Shown one piece after another: positions 1 through 7,587 of a DNA stretch of 19,840 nucleotides; the first letter of the stretch is position 1; each line of letters starts with the position of its first letter. The notes below the pieces were generated by a model. That model was not told where the DNA came from, made no database searches, and saw only the letters and a list, made by a program, of their open reading frames with translations. The position numbers were made by a program, and so were the translations under genes. Origin of the DNA: an uncultured Lachnospiraceae bacterium. Lineage in GTDB: Bacteria > Bacillota > Clostridia > Lachnospirales > Lachnospiraceae. The DNA is taken from the NCBI GenBank assembly GCA_910577115.1, contig CAJTMC010000058.1, forward strand, positions 1-19,840, read 5' to 3'.

Positions 1-62
1 GACTTTTACGTTATTAAAAAATTTTCATCACTTCTAAAAAGTTCCCATTACGCTATACAGAG

Positions 63-103
63 AAATCGGCGCAGCCCAGTATTTTCAAGGGCTTTGCCGA
101 TTT
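63..103. terminator. Putative terminator-like hairpin downstream of recX
   Basis: Inverted repeat: an 8-bp outer arm (63-70 with 96-103), a 2x2 internal loop, a 5-bp inner arm (73-77 with 89-93) and an 11-nt loop. It lies about 70 bp past the recX stop. Neither strand has a clean T-tract after the stem, apart from the T residues inside and just after the right arm on the plus strand. It could end recX mRNA, a gene to the left, or both. The rest of 1-173 shows no convincing ORF. A second AT-rich inverted repeat (134-141 with 153-160) has no T-tract. Confidence 0.4.
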
Positions 104-173
104 TGCTTCAAAACTTGAGGTTTCTATGTCAAGTATTATCATTAATATCAGGTGATAATAATTTTGTGCAACT

Positions 174-788
174 TTACTCATATAGACCGACTGATTTGTG
201 TATTTTATCTGATGAAAAACCTTTTCTGTACAGAAACGCCGCTATTTTCTGACGTTCTTCAAAAGTAGACGCATTCCGATTGTAATGCTTTTTTACCAGA
301 AGTTTTTCGATTAATTCTTCTTCATCTGCAATAATATTTTCTTCCTCGCACTGCATGTACGCATTTTCAATATCCTGTTTTGATATGCCTTTTTTATACA
401 GATCGTTGATAATCTGTTTTTTGCTTTTTGCGCTCCCTGCATATTTGATATAAGCCTTTGCATATTTTACATCATCTATATATCCATAGGAGGCAGCATA
501 TGCTATGGCATTCTCTATCACAGTTTCCGGATAAAATCCCTGCTTTAGCTTACCTGCAAGCTGATGTCTTGTATAGTCGCGGCTTTTTAACAAATTCAGG
601 CAGCGCAGTCTTGCCCTTTTGACAAGCAGCTCGTCCATAATGTAACGGAGGCGCTCGTCAGAGAGCGCTCCGTCCTTTTTGATATTCATTTTTCTAATTT
701 CGCTCTTATAAAGCGCAAATGCTGTCTCATTGTCCAAAAACACTCTCGCTCTTGTTTTTGATAGTTCCACGATGTCTGTAACCGTCAT
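174..788 (-). CDS. recX: Regulatory protein RecX
   Basis: RecX binds RecA filaments in the cytoplasm and modulates (usually inhibits) filament growth and recombinase activity. The 204-residue product has the family's typical layout: a basic N-terminal part followed by tandem three-helix repeats, with recognisable segments RLRCLNLLKSRDYTRHQL (about residues 60-77), YGYIDDVKYAKAYIKY (about 101-116) and a C-terminal repeat with FLYRKGFSSDKI. Length is normal for Firmicute RecX. The ATG at 788 lies 13 nt past the recA stop and is preceded by only a weak ribosome site (AAGTGA), so translation is probably coupled to recA. It is the second gene of a recA-recX operon and should be SOS-induced with recA. 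The call rests on sequence resemblance plus the diagnostic recA neighbour. Confidence 0.93.
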   Translation of the reverse strand: MTVTDIVELSKTRARVFLDNETAFALYKSEIRKMNIKKDGALSDERLRYIMDELLVKRARLRCLNLLKSRDYTRHQLAGKLKQGFYPETVIENAIAYAASYGYIDDVKYAKAYIKYAGSAKSKKQIINDLYKKGISKQDIENAYMQCEEENIIADEEELIEKLLVKKHYNRNASTFEERQKIAAFLYRKGFSSDKIHKSVGLYE

Positions 789-801
789 TGCAATTTCACT
801 T

Positions 802-1908
802 CTATTCTGCTTTTTCTTCTACTTTATGATCCTCTGCCTTTTCCGATGCTTTTGAGCTCTTTGTCTTTGGCTTTGTTTCTGCTGTTTCCGACTGCTGCGC
901 GCTTTCAGGCGCACCCTGCAGTCCAAAGTGTTCACGTACCTTTGCTTCGATTTCTTTACAGATTTCAGGGTTGTCCTTCAAATACTGTTTTGCATTTTCT
1001 CTGCCCTGCCCGATTTTACTTCCTCCATAGGCATACCATGCACCGCTCTTATTTACGATATTCTCGTTTGCCGCTAAGTCAAGAATGTCCCCCACTGCAG
1101 AGATTCCCTCTCCAAACATAATGTCAAATTCCGCTTCCTTAAACGGCGGCGCAATTTTGTTCTTAACGACTTTCACCCTCGTCCTGTTTCCCATTACTTC
1201 GCCGCTCTGCTTTAATGACTCGATTCTTCGTACGTCCAAACGCACCGACGAATAAAACTTAAGCGCGCGTCCGCCTGTTGTCGTCTCAGGATTGCCGAAC
1301 ATAATGCCCACTTTTTCACGCAGCTGGTTGATAAAGATAACCGTACAGTTTGATTTGCTGATAACCGCCGTCAGTTTGCGCAGTGCCTGCGACATCAGCC
1401 TTGCCTGAAGTCCCACATGCGAATCTCCCATATCTCCGTCAATCTCCGCCTTTGGTACAAGCGCTGCCACTGAGTCCACTACCACAATGTCAATCGCGCC
1501 GGAACGCACCATTGTTTCCGTAATCTCAAGCGCCTGCTCGCCGTTGTCCGGCTGTGATATGTACAGGTTATCCACATCGACGCCAATGTTTTTTGCATAG
1601 ACCGGATCAAGTGCATGCTCGGCATCAATAAAGCCCGCGATTCCGCCTCTTTTTTGTACCTCCGCAATCATATGAAGCGTAACCGTCGTCTTACCGGAGG
1701 ATTCCGGTCCGTATATTTCAACAATTCTTCCCTTTGGAATCCCTCCAAGTCCAAGCGCAATGTCAAGACTCAGTGAGCCGGTCGGGATTGTCTCCACATT
1801 CATCTGTGCACTGGGGTCTCCAAGCTTCATGACTGCACCTTTTCCATATTGTCTTTCTATCTGTGAAAGTGCGGCATCTAGTGCCTTTAGTTTTTCTTCT
1901 CTTTCCAT
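802..1908 (-). CDS. recA: Recombinase RecA
   Basis: DNA-dependent ATPase that forms filaments on single-stranded DNA, catalyses strand exchange and triggers LexA self-cleavage. The product is 368 residues. Walker A is GPESSGKT (residues 67-74), followed by the FIDAEHALDP segment, the VVVDSVAALVPKAE Walker B region, and the FINQLREKVGIMFGNPETTTGG stretch spanning the L2 DNA-binding loop. It ends in a variable, acidic and lysine-rich tail. The ATG at 1908 is chosen because AAAAGGAG sits 10 nt upstream (1919-1926) and the protein then begins MEREEKLKAL, as RecA proteins do. A longer reading from a TTG at 2004 would start inside the -35 hexamer of the promoter and is rejected. It is first in an operon with recX, under an apparent LexA box. 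Nothing looks truncated. Confidence 0.98.
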   Translation of the reverse strand: MEREEKLKALDAALSQIERQYGKGAVMKLGDPSAQMNVETIPTGSLSLDIALGLGGIPKGRIVEIYGPESSGKTTVTLHMIAEVQKRGGIAGFIDAEHALDPVYAKNIGVDVDNLYISQPDNGEQALEITETMVRSGAIDIVVVDSVAALVPKAEIDGDMGDSHVGLQARLMSQALRKLTAVISKSNCTVIFINQLREKVGIMFGNPETTTGGRALKFYSSVRLDVRRIESLKQSGEVMGNRTRVKVVKNKIAPPFKEAEFDIMFGEGISAVGDILDLAANENIVNKSGAWYAYGGSKIGQGRENAKQYLKDNPEICKEIEAKVREHFGLQGAPESAQQSETAETKPKTKSSKASEKAEDHKVEEKAE

Positions 1909-1918
1909 GCTGATTTTG

Positions 1919-1926
1919 CTCCTTTT
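1919..1926 (-). promoter_or_regulatory. Ribosome binding site that fixes the recA start
   Basis: AAAAGGAG on the minus strand, 10 nt before the ATG at 1908. It supports the 368-residue RecA over a 400-residue reading frame that would begin upstream of the transcription start. Confidence 0.8.
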
Positions 1927-1975
1927 CCTTCTTTTATGCATCGTTTGTTCGGAACAGATGTTTTTGTTTATATAT

Positions 1976-2004
1976 ACTTTAAAACATTCGTTCGCATTTG
2001 TCAA
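1976..2004 (-). promoter_or_regulatory. recA promoter with embedded LexA (SOS) box
   Basis: On the minus strand, -35 TTGACA (1999-2004), a 17-bp spacer and -10 TAAAGT (1976-1981). The segment 1981-1994 reads CGAACGAATGTTTT and matches 13 of 14 positions of the Bacillus-type LexA/DinR consensus CGAACRNRYGTTYC. It overlaps the spacer and touches the -10, where bound LexA would block RNA polymerase. Transcription should start near 1969, giving a leader of about 60 nt. Confidence 0.85.
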
Positions 2005-2162
2005 TATCTTTTTTCAAATATAAATAATAATATAAATTATTAAAAAACAAATATTGCAGCCAATAACTAAGTTACCATAATCTGTTTGCCAAAACAAGTG
2101 CGATTTTTGACATTTCGCGACACATTGTACCGAAATTGATACAATTTTAATGCTCCTATGTT

Positions 2163-2192
2163 AAAAAAGCAGATGTATGCCACACCTGCTTT
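2163..2192 (-). terminator. Rho-independent terminator of the yicC-pgsA operon
   Basis: Stem of 11 bp (2182-2192 with 2166-2176, one G-U pair), a 5-nt loop and a run of six T on the minus strand (2168-2163). It begins 23 bp after the pgsA stop. It separates the pgsA operon from the recA promoter, so recA is an independent unit. The AT-rich gap 2005-2162 holds no convincing gene. Confidence 0.9.
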
Positions 2193-2214
2193 GTATTGTC
2201 CAAATTTTTAATTT

Positions 2215-2790
2215 TTAAATCTCTCCATTTAACAGCACACTTTTATTTTTTGCAAGATAATCAATCAGCGATACCACCGTAAGAACCACTGCAATCCACA
2301 TTACAATCTGCGTAAGCACTGTCAAAGCGTCAATATTCGCAATCATAAGGCATACCATTACCATTTGGAAAGTCGTCTTAAATTTTCCCCAATAGCTTGC
2401 CGCTATGACAATGCGGTTATCCGCCGCCACAAGACGGAACCCGCTGATGATAAACTCCCTGCTGATAATGATAATCACAATCCACGCCGGTATTCTCTGC
2501 AGCTCAATCAAACAAATCAGCGCCGCACAAACAAGCAGCTTGTCTGCAAGAGGATCCATAAACTTTCCAAAGTTTGTCACAAGATTATACTTTCTTGCAA
2601 TCTTTCCGTCAAGCAAATCCGTAAGGCTTGCTATAATAAATATTGCAAGTGCAATATAGTCGGTATATTCCAAAATACCGCCAAAAATCGCCGTAAACCA
2701 GTCCCACTGCGCATAACCGCCAAGCATCAAAAGCACAAACGGAACAATCAAAATCACTCTGAAAACGGTCAGTTTATTTGGTAAATTCAT
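2215..2790 (-). CDS. pgsA: CDP-diacylglycerol-glycerol-3-phosphate 3-phosphatidyltransferase
   Basis: Membrane enzyme that transfers phosphatidyl from CDP-diacylglycerol to glycerol-3-phosphate, the committed step to phosphatidylglycerol. The product is 191 residues with several hydrophobic segments and opens with MNLPNKLTVFRV, typical of PgsA. The CDP-alcohol phosphotransferase motif D-x2-DG-x2-AR-x8-G-x3-D-x3-D is complete (D58, D61, G62, A65, R66, G75, D79, D83). The ATG at 2790 is preferred to a TTG two codons earlier because AGGAG lies 9 nt before the ATG but only 3 nt before the TTG. The gene overlaps the 3' end of rimO by 17 bp, so translation is probably coupled. It is the last gene of the operon. 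The phosphatidylglycerol made here is also the glycerolphosphate donor for LtaS-type enzymes such as the one at 5758, a biochemical link only. Confidence 0.95.
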   Translation of the reverse strand: MNLPNKLTVFRVILIVPFVLLMLGGYAQWDWFTAIFGGILEYTDYIALAIFIIASLTDLLDGKIARKYNLVTNFGKFMDPLADKLLVCAALICLIELQRIPAWIVIIIISREFIISGFRLVAADNRIVIAASYWGKFKTTFQMVMVCLMIANIDALTVLTQIVMWIAVVLTVVSLIDYLAKNKSVLLNGEI

Positions 2791-4114
2791 TGTCAATCTC
2801 TCCTATCAAATCATATTCATACGCCCCCTTAATCCTGACCGGCACAAAATCACCTGTCATTAGCTCCTTCGAAGTCTGTATGAACACAAAACCGTCCACA
2901 TTCGGGGCATCCTTATAGCTTCTCGCCACATATGCATTCTCGTCAGGCACTTTTCCCTCAACCATGACAAGAAGATGCTTCCCTTCCATCTCCTCTGCCT
3001 TTTCAAAAGCAATCATCTGCTGAAGTTCCATCAAATCCGCCTGCCGATCCATCTTTATTTCATCCGGTATCTGATCGGCAAACTCCGCCGCAGGTGTATT
3101 CTCTTCGGGAGAATACGCAAAGACGCCAAGCCTGTCAAACTCCATCTCATCCACAAAATTTATCAGGCTCTCATGATCCTCCTCCGTCTCCCCCGGAAAG
3201 CCTGTGATCAAGGTTGTTCGAAGGCAAATGTCGGGAATGGCTGCCCGCAGCTTTGCTACAATATCCGCAAGCTCCTTTCGCGTTGTGAGTCTTCCCATTC
3301 GCTTTAAAATGGAATCCGAAGCGTGCTGTATTGGAATATCAAGATAATGACATATTTTCTTTTCCTGTTTTATTGTATCAATAAGCTCATCCGTAATTTC
3401 TTCCGGATAGCAATATAAAATCCGGACCCAATAAAGCTCTTCTATCTCACAAAGCCTGTGTAAAAGCTCCGGAAGGCTCTTTTTTCCATACAAATCCACA
3501 CCATACATGGTCGTTTCCTGTGCCACAAGGATCAGTTCTTTGACGCCAAACACAACCAATCTGCGCGCCTCCTCTATCAGGCTGTCCATTGGAATGCTTC
3601 TGTAATTTCCCCGCACTTTTGGAATAATACAATAAGAGCAGTGCTTGTCACAGCCCTCCGCAATTTTCAGATACGCAAAATGTCCGCCCGTCGTAACAAT
3701 CCTTTTTTTATCGTACACAGGCCTTTTGTTAATATCCTCTATATGATTTTGGGCAGTTCCCGAAAGTACCGCGTCAATTACGTCTGCAATCACATCAATC
3801 GCCGTTGTACCTACAATTGCATCTACTTCGGGGATTTCCGCCTGAATTTCTTCTTTGTACCGCTGTGCAAGGCATCCGGCAGCCACAAGCGCCTTGATAC
3901 CTGCGCTTTTTCTCAACTCCGCCATCTCCAAAAGGGTATTAATGCTCTCCTGTTTTGCATCATTAATAAAGCAGCATGTATTGACAACAACCACATCTGC
4001 TTCATTTTCATCGTCCGTTATTGCATAGCCTTTTTGCACCAACAGTCCGAGCATAATCTCTGTATCTACAAGATTTTTATCACAGCCAAGTGAAATAAAT
4101 AAAATTTTTATCAT
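2774..4114 (-). CDS. rimO: Ribosomal protein S12 methylthiotransferase RimO
   Basis: Radical-SAM enzyme that methylthiolates an aspartate of ribosomal protein S12. The 446-residue product has the three-domain methylthiotransferase layout. The N-terminal UPF0004 domain carries the cysteines for the auxiliary [4Fe-4S] cluster (C11 in SLGCDKN, C47 in NTCCF, C81 in AAGCLAQ). The radical-SAM core has CxxxCxxC (C155, C159, C162 in GCDKHCSYC). A TRAM-like C-terminus ends the protein. The motif IPKVRGNYRS and the start MIKILFISLGCDKN point to RimO rather than MiaB. The ATG at 4114 is 11 nt after the rpoZ stop and pgsA overlaps its end, so this is a tight operon gene. All key cysteines are present. 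Confidence 0.95.
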   Translation of the reverse strand: MIKILFISLGCDKNLVDTEIMLGLLVQKGYAITDDENEADVVVVNTCCFINDAKQESINTLLEMAELRKSAGIKALVAAGCLAQRYKEEIQAEIPEVDAIVGTTAIDVIADVIDAVLSGTAQNHIEDINKRPVYDKKRIVTTGGHFAYLKIAEGCDKHCSYCIIPKVRGNYRSIPMDSLIEEARRLVVFGVKELILVAQETTMYGVDLYGKKSLPELLHRLCEIEELYWVRILYCYPEEITDELIDTIKQEKKICHYLDIPIQHASDSILKRMGRLTTRKELADIVAKLRAAIPDICLRTTLITGFPGETEEDHESLINFVDEMEFDRLGVFAYSPEENTPAAEFADQIPDEIKMDRQADLMELQQMIAFEKAEEMEGKHLLVMVEGKVPDENAYVARSYKDAPNVDGFVFIQTSKELMTGDFVPVRIKGAYEYDLIGEIDNEFTK

Positions 4115-4125
4115 ACCGCTGCTCT

Positions 4126-4359
4126 TTAGTCCTCGTCAGGCATAATTTTTATCTGTCCCTTGTCAAGCTCCTCAATCGCTATGGAAAGCGGTTTTGTCTG
4201 CTTTGTCGCAACAAACGGATCCTCACCGGCAATAATCTGTCTTGCGCGCTTTGAGGTTGCCATTACAATAGAATAACGGCTGTTCACAACCGGCGCCTCT
4301 CCCTGCTCGACATTGCTGTTTACGACTTTCATTAAATCTGTGTAAGATGGATGTAACAT
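4126..4359 (-). CDS. rpoZ: DNA-directed RNA polymerase omega subunit
   Basis: Small subunit that binds the beta-prime C-terminus and aids assembly and stability of RNA polymerase. The product is 77 residues, normal for Firmicute omega. It starts MLHPSYTDLM and carries the conserved segment NSRYSIVMATSKRARQI (about residues 26-42) followed by KPLSIAIEELDKGQI. GAGG lies 8 nt before the ATG at 4359. It sits 36 bp after remA and 11 bp before rimO. In many Firmicutes gmk lies directly before rpoZ; here there is no room for it. Confidence 0.95.
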   Translation of the reverse strand: MLHPSYTDLMKVVNSNVEQGEAPVVNSRYSIVMATSKRARQIIAGEDPFVATKQTKPLSIAIEELDKGQIKIMPDED

Positions 4360-4395
4360 ATTGATTTCCTCACTTTTCTTGATACTTTCTTAATT

Positions 4396-4665
4396 TTACT
4401 CCGGCTCTTTATCGCTGCCGCCGTACGGTTCTGCTGCCGCCCTGCCTGCTATGGTATCCGGCAAAAGCGCGGAAAGCACAATCTGGCTGCTTTCCATGAC
4501 AAGCACCGCTTTCGTCTTTCTTCCCTGCGTGGCATCAATCGCTGTTCCCGCTTCCTTTGCACGCTGCACCATGCGCTTTACAGGTGCAGAATCAGGGCTT
4601 ACAATCGCGATAATTTTTGCCGTATTTACAATATTTCCAAAACCGATGTTGATCAGCTTATCCAC
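4396..4665 (-). CDS. remA: RemA-like DNA-binding regulator (DUF370)
   Basis: RemA in Bacillus subtilis is a small DNA-binding protein that activates biofilm-matrix and osmoprotection genes; the role in Clostridia is less clear. The 89-residue product has the family core INIGFGNIVNTAKIIAIVSP, then DSAPVKRMVQRAKEAG and IDATQGRKTKAVLVMES. The C-terminal tail after LPDTIAGR runs longer than in Bacillus and is Ala/Gly- and acid-rich. Compared with B. subtilis RemA from memory, Arg18 aligns with Lys here. A GTG start at 4665 is chosen: AGGAAGG lies 6 nt upstream and the product then begins like RemA. The alternative TTG at 4704 would add 13 residues encoded through that ribosome site. Second gene of the operon, 46 bp after yicC. 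Confidence 0.9.
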   Translation of the reverse strand: MDKLINIGFGNIVNTAKIIAIVSPDSAPVKRMVQRAKEAGTAIDATQGRKTKAVLVMESSQIVLSALLPDTIAGRAAAEPYGGSDKEPE

Positions 4666-4671
4666 TCTGCA

Positions 4672-4678
4672 CCTTCCT
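4672..4678 (-). promoter_or_regulatory. Ribosome binding site that fixes the remA GTG start
   Basis: AGGAAGG on the minus strand, 6 nt before GTG at 4665. It favours the 89-residue RemA and a non-ATG start. Confidence 0.7.
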
Positions 4679-4710
4679 ACATTGTCCAATATCCTGTGCT
4701 GCAATATTCA

Positions 4711-5589
4711 CTACTCAATGTTTTGAATTTGCTCCCTTACTTTTTCAATCTCCGTTTTTAACTCAATCCCTCTGTTTGAGATTTCCAAATCGTTTGCCTT
4801 TGAAAGAATTGTATTTGCCTCCCGATTCATCTCCTGTGCAATAAAATCAAGCTTGCGCCCAATGCTCCCGCCATCTGTCAACGCCTGCTTCATGGTCTCG
4901 ATATGGCTGCGCAGACGCACAAGCTCCTCGTCAACGCACACTTTATCAGCGTATATCGTAACTTCCGTCAGCAATCTTGACTCGTCAAAAGGTACCTCTG
5001 CAAGAAAATCCTGCACTTTTTCGTACAGCTTCTTTTTGTATTCCTCAATAATCTGTGGCGAGCGCTCCTCAATAAACGCCACATTCCCAAGCATTCCGTC
5101 GAGCTTTGCAATCAGATCTCCGGAAAGGTTTTCCCCTTCCTTAATCCTTGTCTCCACAAATCCTTGCGCTGCACCCCTTACAGCCTTTACGAGGCCGTTC
5201 CATATTTCCTCCTCGTCAATGGTCTGCTCTTCCATCGAAAATACCTCTGGATATCTTGAGAGCGATGACACTCTGATATCATTGTCCAGTCCAAAGTCTT
5301 CTGCCATTGATTTTAAATATCCAAGATATTCCGCAGCAATATCTTTGTTATACTTGATACATATATTGCTTTCCGAAAAATCCTCATAAGTAATAAACAT
5401 ATCAATCTTGCCACGCTGTGCATAATTTTTCAGCTCGTTTCTGATAGAGCTCTCAAAAAAATTCAGCTTCTTGGGCATTTTGATATTTACATCCAAGTAC
5501 CTGTGATTAACGGATTTCATCTCAACAGTATATTTGCGTTCGCCCTCCGTTACCTCGCATCTGCCAAAGCCGGTCATACTTTTTATCAT
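4711..5589 (-). CDS. yicC: YicC/YloC family endoribonuclease
   Basis: YicC-family proteins are cytoplasmic endoribonucleases; Escherichia coli YicC and B. subtilis YloC have reported RNase activity. The 292-residue product is full length. The N-terminal domain begins MIKSMTGFGRCEV and includes EMKSVNHRYLDVNIKMP. The C-terminal DUF1732 domain includes EELVRLRSHIETMKQAL and ends with the highly conserved LDFIAQEMNREANTILSKA and a charged helix. The ATG at 5589 is chosen over a TTG at 5622 because GGGGG lies 6 nt upstream and MIKSMTGFG is the canonical start. First gene of the yicC-remA-rpoZ-rimO-pgsA operon, directly behind a consensus promoter. Confidence 0.94.
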   Translation of the reverse strand: MIKSMTGFGRCEVTEGERKYTVEMKSVNHRYLDVNIKMPKKLNFFESSIRNELKNYAQRGKIDMFITYEDFSESNICIKYNKDIAAEYLGYLKSMAEDFGLDNDIRVSSLSRYPEVFSMEEQTIDEEEIWNGLVKAVRGAAQGFVETRIKEGENLSGDLIAKLDGMLGNVAFIEERSPQIIEEYKKKLYEKVQDFLAEVPFDESRLLTEVTIYADKVCVDEELVRLRSHIETMKQALTDGGSIGRKLDFIAQEMNREANTILSKANDLEISNRGIELKTEIEKVREQIQNIE

Positions 5590-5641
5590 GTTAATCCCCC
5601 TGACTGCTGATTGAGTTCGCAATTTTGTGCTATTCTAATGT

Positions 5642-5670
5642 ATTATAAAATAATCCAACCGCCGCGTCAA
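5642..5670 (-). promoter_or_regulatory. Sigma-A promoter of the yicC operon
   Basis: On the minus strand, -35 TTGACG (5665-5670), a 17-bp spacer and a perfect -10 TATAAT (5642-5647). The leader to the yicC ATG is about 45 nt. It lies back to back with the plus-strand cassette that starts at 5758. Confidence 0.88.
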
Positions 5671-5688
5671 CAATTTTAGCCGGATTAC

Positions 5689-5717
5689 TTGAAAACCGTT
5701 CCAAAAAATGCTATTGT
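5689..5717 (+). promoter_or_regulatory. Possible promoter of the LtaS-like/YfhO cassette
   Basis: TTGAAA (5689-5694), a 17-bp spacer and TATTGT (5712-5717). Transcription would start near 5725, just before the ribosome site at 5745-5749. The -10 matches only 4 of 6 bases, so this is moderate evidence. It is divergent from the yicC promoter. Confidence 0.42.
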
Positions 5718-5757
5718 TATAAAGTTAACATGTATTGTGATAATGGAGGATTTTCAA

Positions 5758-7572
5758 ATGAAAAAACAAACCGGTAAATATTCAAAGGGGATATGGGCCA
5801 TCCGGAATTTTTTGCCAATGCTGCTGATTCCCATAGCAAATTTCTATCTGTTTGAAGCATACATTCACAATCCGTTTAAGGACATGAAAATCCAGATACA
5901 GTTTTTGAATATTTTTCTCTTCGAATTGTTGATGCTTTTATTTTTTATGGTTTTGGGCAGTTTAAAGTGGTCTCTTAGATTGCAAAGCGCTTTTTTTATG
6001 CTCATTGGTCTTGCCAATTATTATGTCCTTGAATTTCGTTCTGCTCCGATAATGCCTTGGGATATTTATTCTTTTGGCACAGCAATGAGTGTTGCCGGAA
6101 ATTTTGAATATACCTTAGAAAAACAAACTGTTTTTGTTATCATAGGCTTCGTTGTGCTTCTTATTATAGAAGAATTTCCCAATCTTCGCATCAGCAGGAT
6201 TTCGATTGTTTCCAAAAAAGTGATTTATGCGATACGTGCTGTTTCTGCCGGAATATGTGTCTGTCTCTTATTTGGATTTACCCATATGCTGTGGCAGGAA
6301 AGCACCATTATAAAATTTGGCATGTATGACAAGCTTTTCACCCCGACAGTCATCAGCAAACGAGACGGTACGGCAATCGGGTTTTTGATGGAGCTGCAAT
6401 ATATAACCGTTGACAAGCCTTCCAATTACAGCGCAGATATGGCGGAACAGATTTTAGAACCGTTTTCGGAAATGGCGGCCGAAAATCCTGCACCCGTACA
6501 TGATGCGCCAAATATTATTGTTATAATGAATGAAGCATTTTCCGATCCGGCGGTGCTTGGAAATTTCGAGACAAATGAAGAATATATGCCCTTTGTTCAT
6601 TCGGTTTTAAACGGTGAAGTCGAAAATACGACCTCGGGCTGGCTAAATGTATCTGTGCTTGGCGGAAACACTGCCAATACCGAGTTTGAATTTCTCACAG
6701 GAAATACAATGGCATTTCTGCCGCAGGGAAGCGTACCATATCAGCAGTATGTGAAAGGGGAACAGGAATCGCTTGCCTCACACTTGAAAACGCTTGGTTA
6801 TCAGACAATTGCCATGCACCCTTACAACAGTACGGGCTGGGATCGAAACAAGGTATACCCGCTGCTTGGCTTTGATAAAATGTATTTTATCAAAGATTAT
6901 AGCAGCCCTGAAAAAATCAGAAAATATGTAAGCGATCGGGCATGCTATGACAAGATTATTGAACTGTATGAGGAAAAACCAAAGGATACACCGTTTTTTA
7001 TCTTTAATGTAACAATGCAGAACCATTCTTCCTACAGCGAAGAATTTGACAATTTTACACCGGATATTACAGTTACGGACAGTAATTCCAAAACACTGAA
7101 CAACTACCTTTCACTCATGAAAATCTCAGATGAGGCATTGGAGTATCTGATTGACTATTTTTCCACTGTCGAGGAGGACACTGTCATTATATTTTTTGGT
7201 GACCACCAGCCGACAAATTCCGTTGTTTCCAATATTTGGAAACTAAACGGCAAAAACGGAAATGAATTGTCCGAGGAAGACGAAGCAAAGCGTTATAAGG
7301 TTCCGCTCATTATCTGGAGTAATTTTGACACCGGAATCACAACCGATTTCGAGACGAGCACAAACTTCCTTGCATCAAGAGTACTTGAACTTTCCAAGCT
7401 TCCATTGTATGATTACAGCATGTACCTGAAAAGGCTTTCGGAAAATTACCCTGTTGTAACATCAATGCGCGCCGAAAACAGCGACGGTGAAAGTACGGAA
7501 GTGAAAAACGTCATGGGCGAGCTGAACAATTATGCGATTTTGCAGTACAACAGACTGTTCGACCAAGGCTAA
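5758..7572 (+). CDS. LTA synthase-like sulfatase-fold polyglycerolphosphate transferase
   Basis: Probable membrane enzyme that polymerises glycerolphosphate from phosphatidylglycerol on the outer face of the membrane. The 604-residue product has about five hydrophobic N-terminal segments (roughly 15-35, 48-68, 76-92, 124-137, 158-175), then an extracytoplasmic alkaline-phosphatase/sulfatase domain from about 250. Residues line up with the Staphylococcus aureus LtaS active site: E259 (MNEAF) for E255, T305 (GGNTANTEF) for nucleophile T300, W361/R363 for W354/R356, H423 (QNHSSY) for H416, and D482-H483 (FFGDHQP) for D475-H476. Family knowledge is recalled, not searched. ATG 5758 is chosen because GGAGG lies 8 nt upstream; a longer frame from 5689 would read through the promoter. 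yfhO follows after 15 bp. Whether the product is true LTA or a related polymer cannot be told from sequence. Confidence 0.88.
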   Translation: MKKQTGKYSKGIWAIRNFLPMLLIPIANFYLFEAYIHNPFKDMKIQIQFLNIFLFELLMLLFFMVLGSLKWSLRLQSAFFMLIGLANYYVLEFRSAPIMPWDIYSFGTAMSVAGNFEYTLEKQTVFVIIGFVVLLIIEEFPNLRISRISIVSKKVIYAIRAVSAGICVCLLFGFTHMLWQESTIIKFGMYDKLFTPTVISKRDGTAIGFLMELQYITVDKPSNYSADMAEQILEPFSEMAAENPAPVHDAPNIIVIMNEAFSDPAVLGNFETNEEYMPFVHSVLNGEVENTTSGWLNVSVLGGNTANTEFEFLTGNTMAFLPQGSVPYQQYVKGEQESLASHLKTLGYQTIAMHPYNSTGWDRNKVYPLLGFDKMYFIKDYSSPEKIRKYVSDRACYDKIIELYEEKPKDTPFFIFNVTMQNHSSYSEEFDNFTPDITVTDSNSKTLNNYLSLMKISDEALEYLIDYFSTVEEDTVIIFFGDHQPTNSVVSNIWKLNGKNGNELSEEDEAKRYKVPLIIWSNFDTGITTDFETSTNFLASRVLELSKLPLYDYSMYLKRLSENYPVVTSMRAENSDGESTEVKNVMGELNNYAILQYNRLFDQG

Positions 7573-7587
7573 CGGAGGAATGATATT

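Noticed and set aside
134..160. AT-rich inverted repeat next to the recX stop as a second terminator.
   Set aside because: Only 8 AT-rich pairs with an 11-nt loop and no T-tract on either strand.
1909..2004. An N-terminal extension of RecA starting at a TTG at 2004.
   Set aside because: It would begin in the -35 hexamer, run through the LexA box and the -10, and ignore the good ribosome site before ATG 1908.
2106..2111. A TTGACA on the plus strand as the -35 of a divergent promoter from recA.
   Set aside because: No -10-like sequence at 16-18 bp and no plus-strand gene follows.
3641..4093. A 150-residue plus-strand reading frame.
   Set aside because: Antisense to rimO, whose conserved cysteines prove the minus-strand frame; composition is not protein-like.
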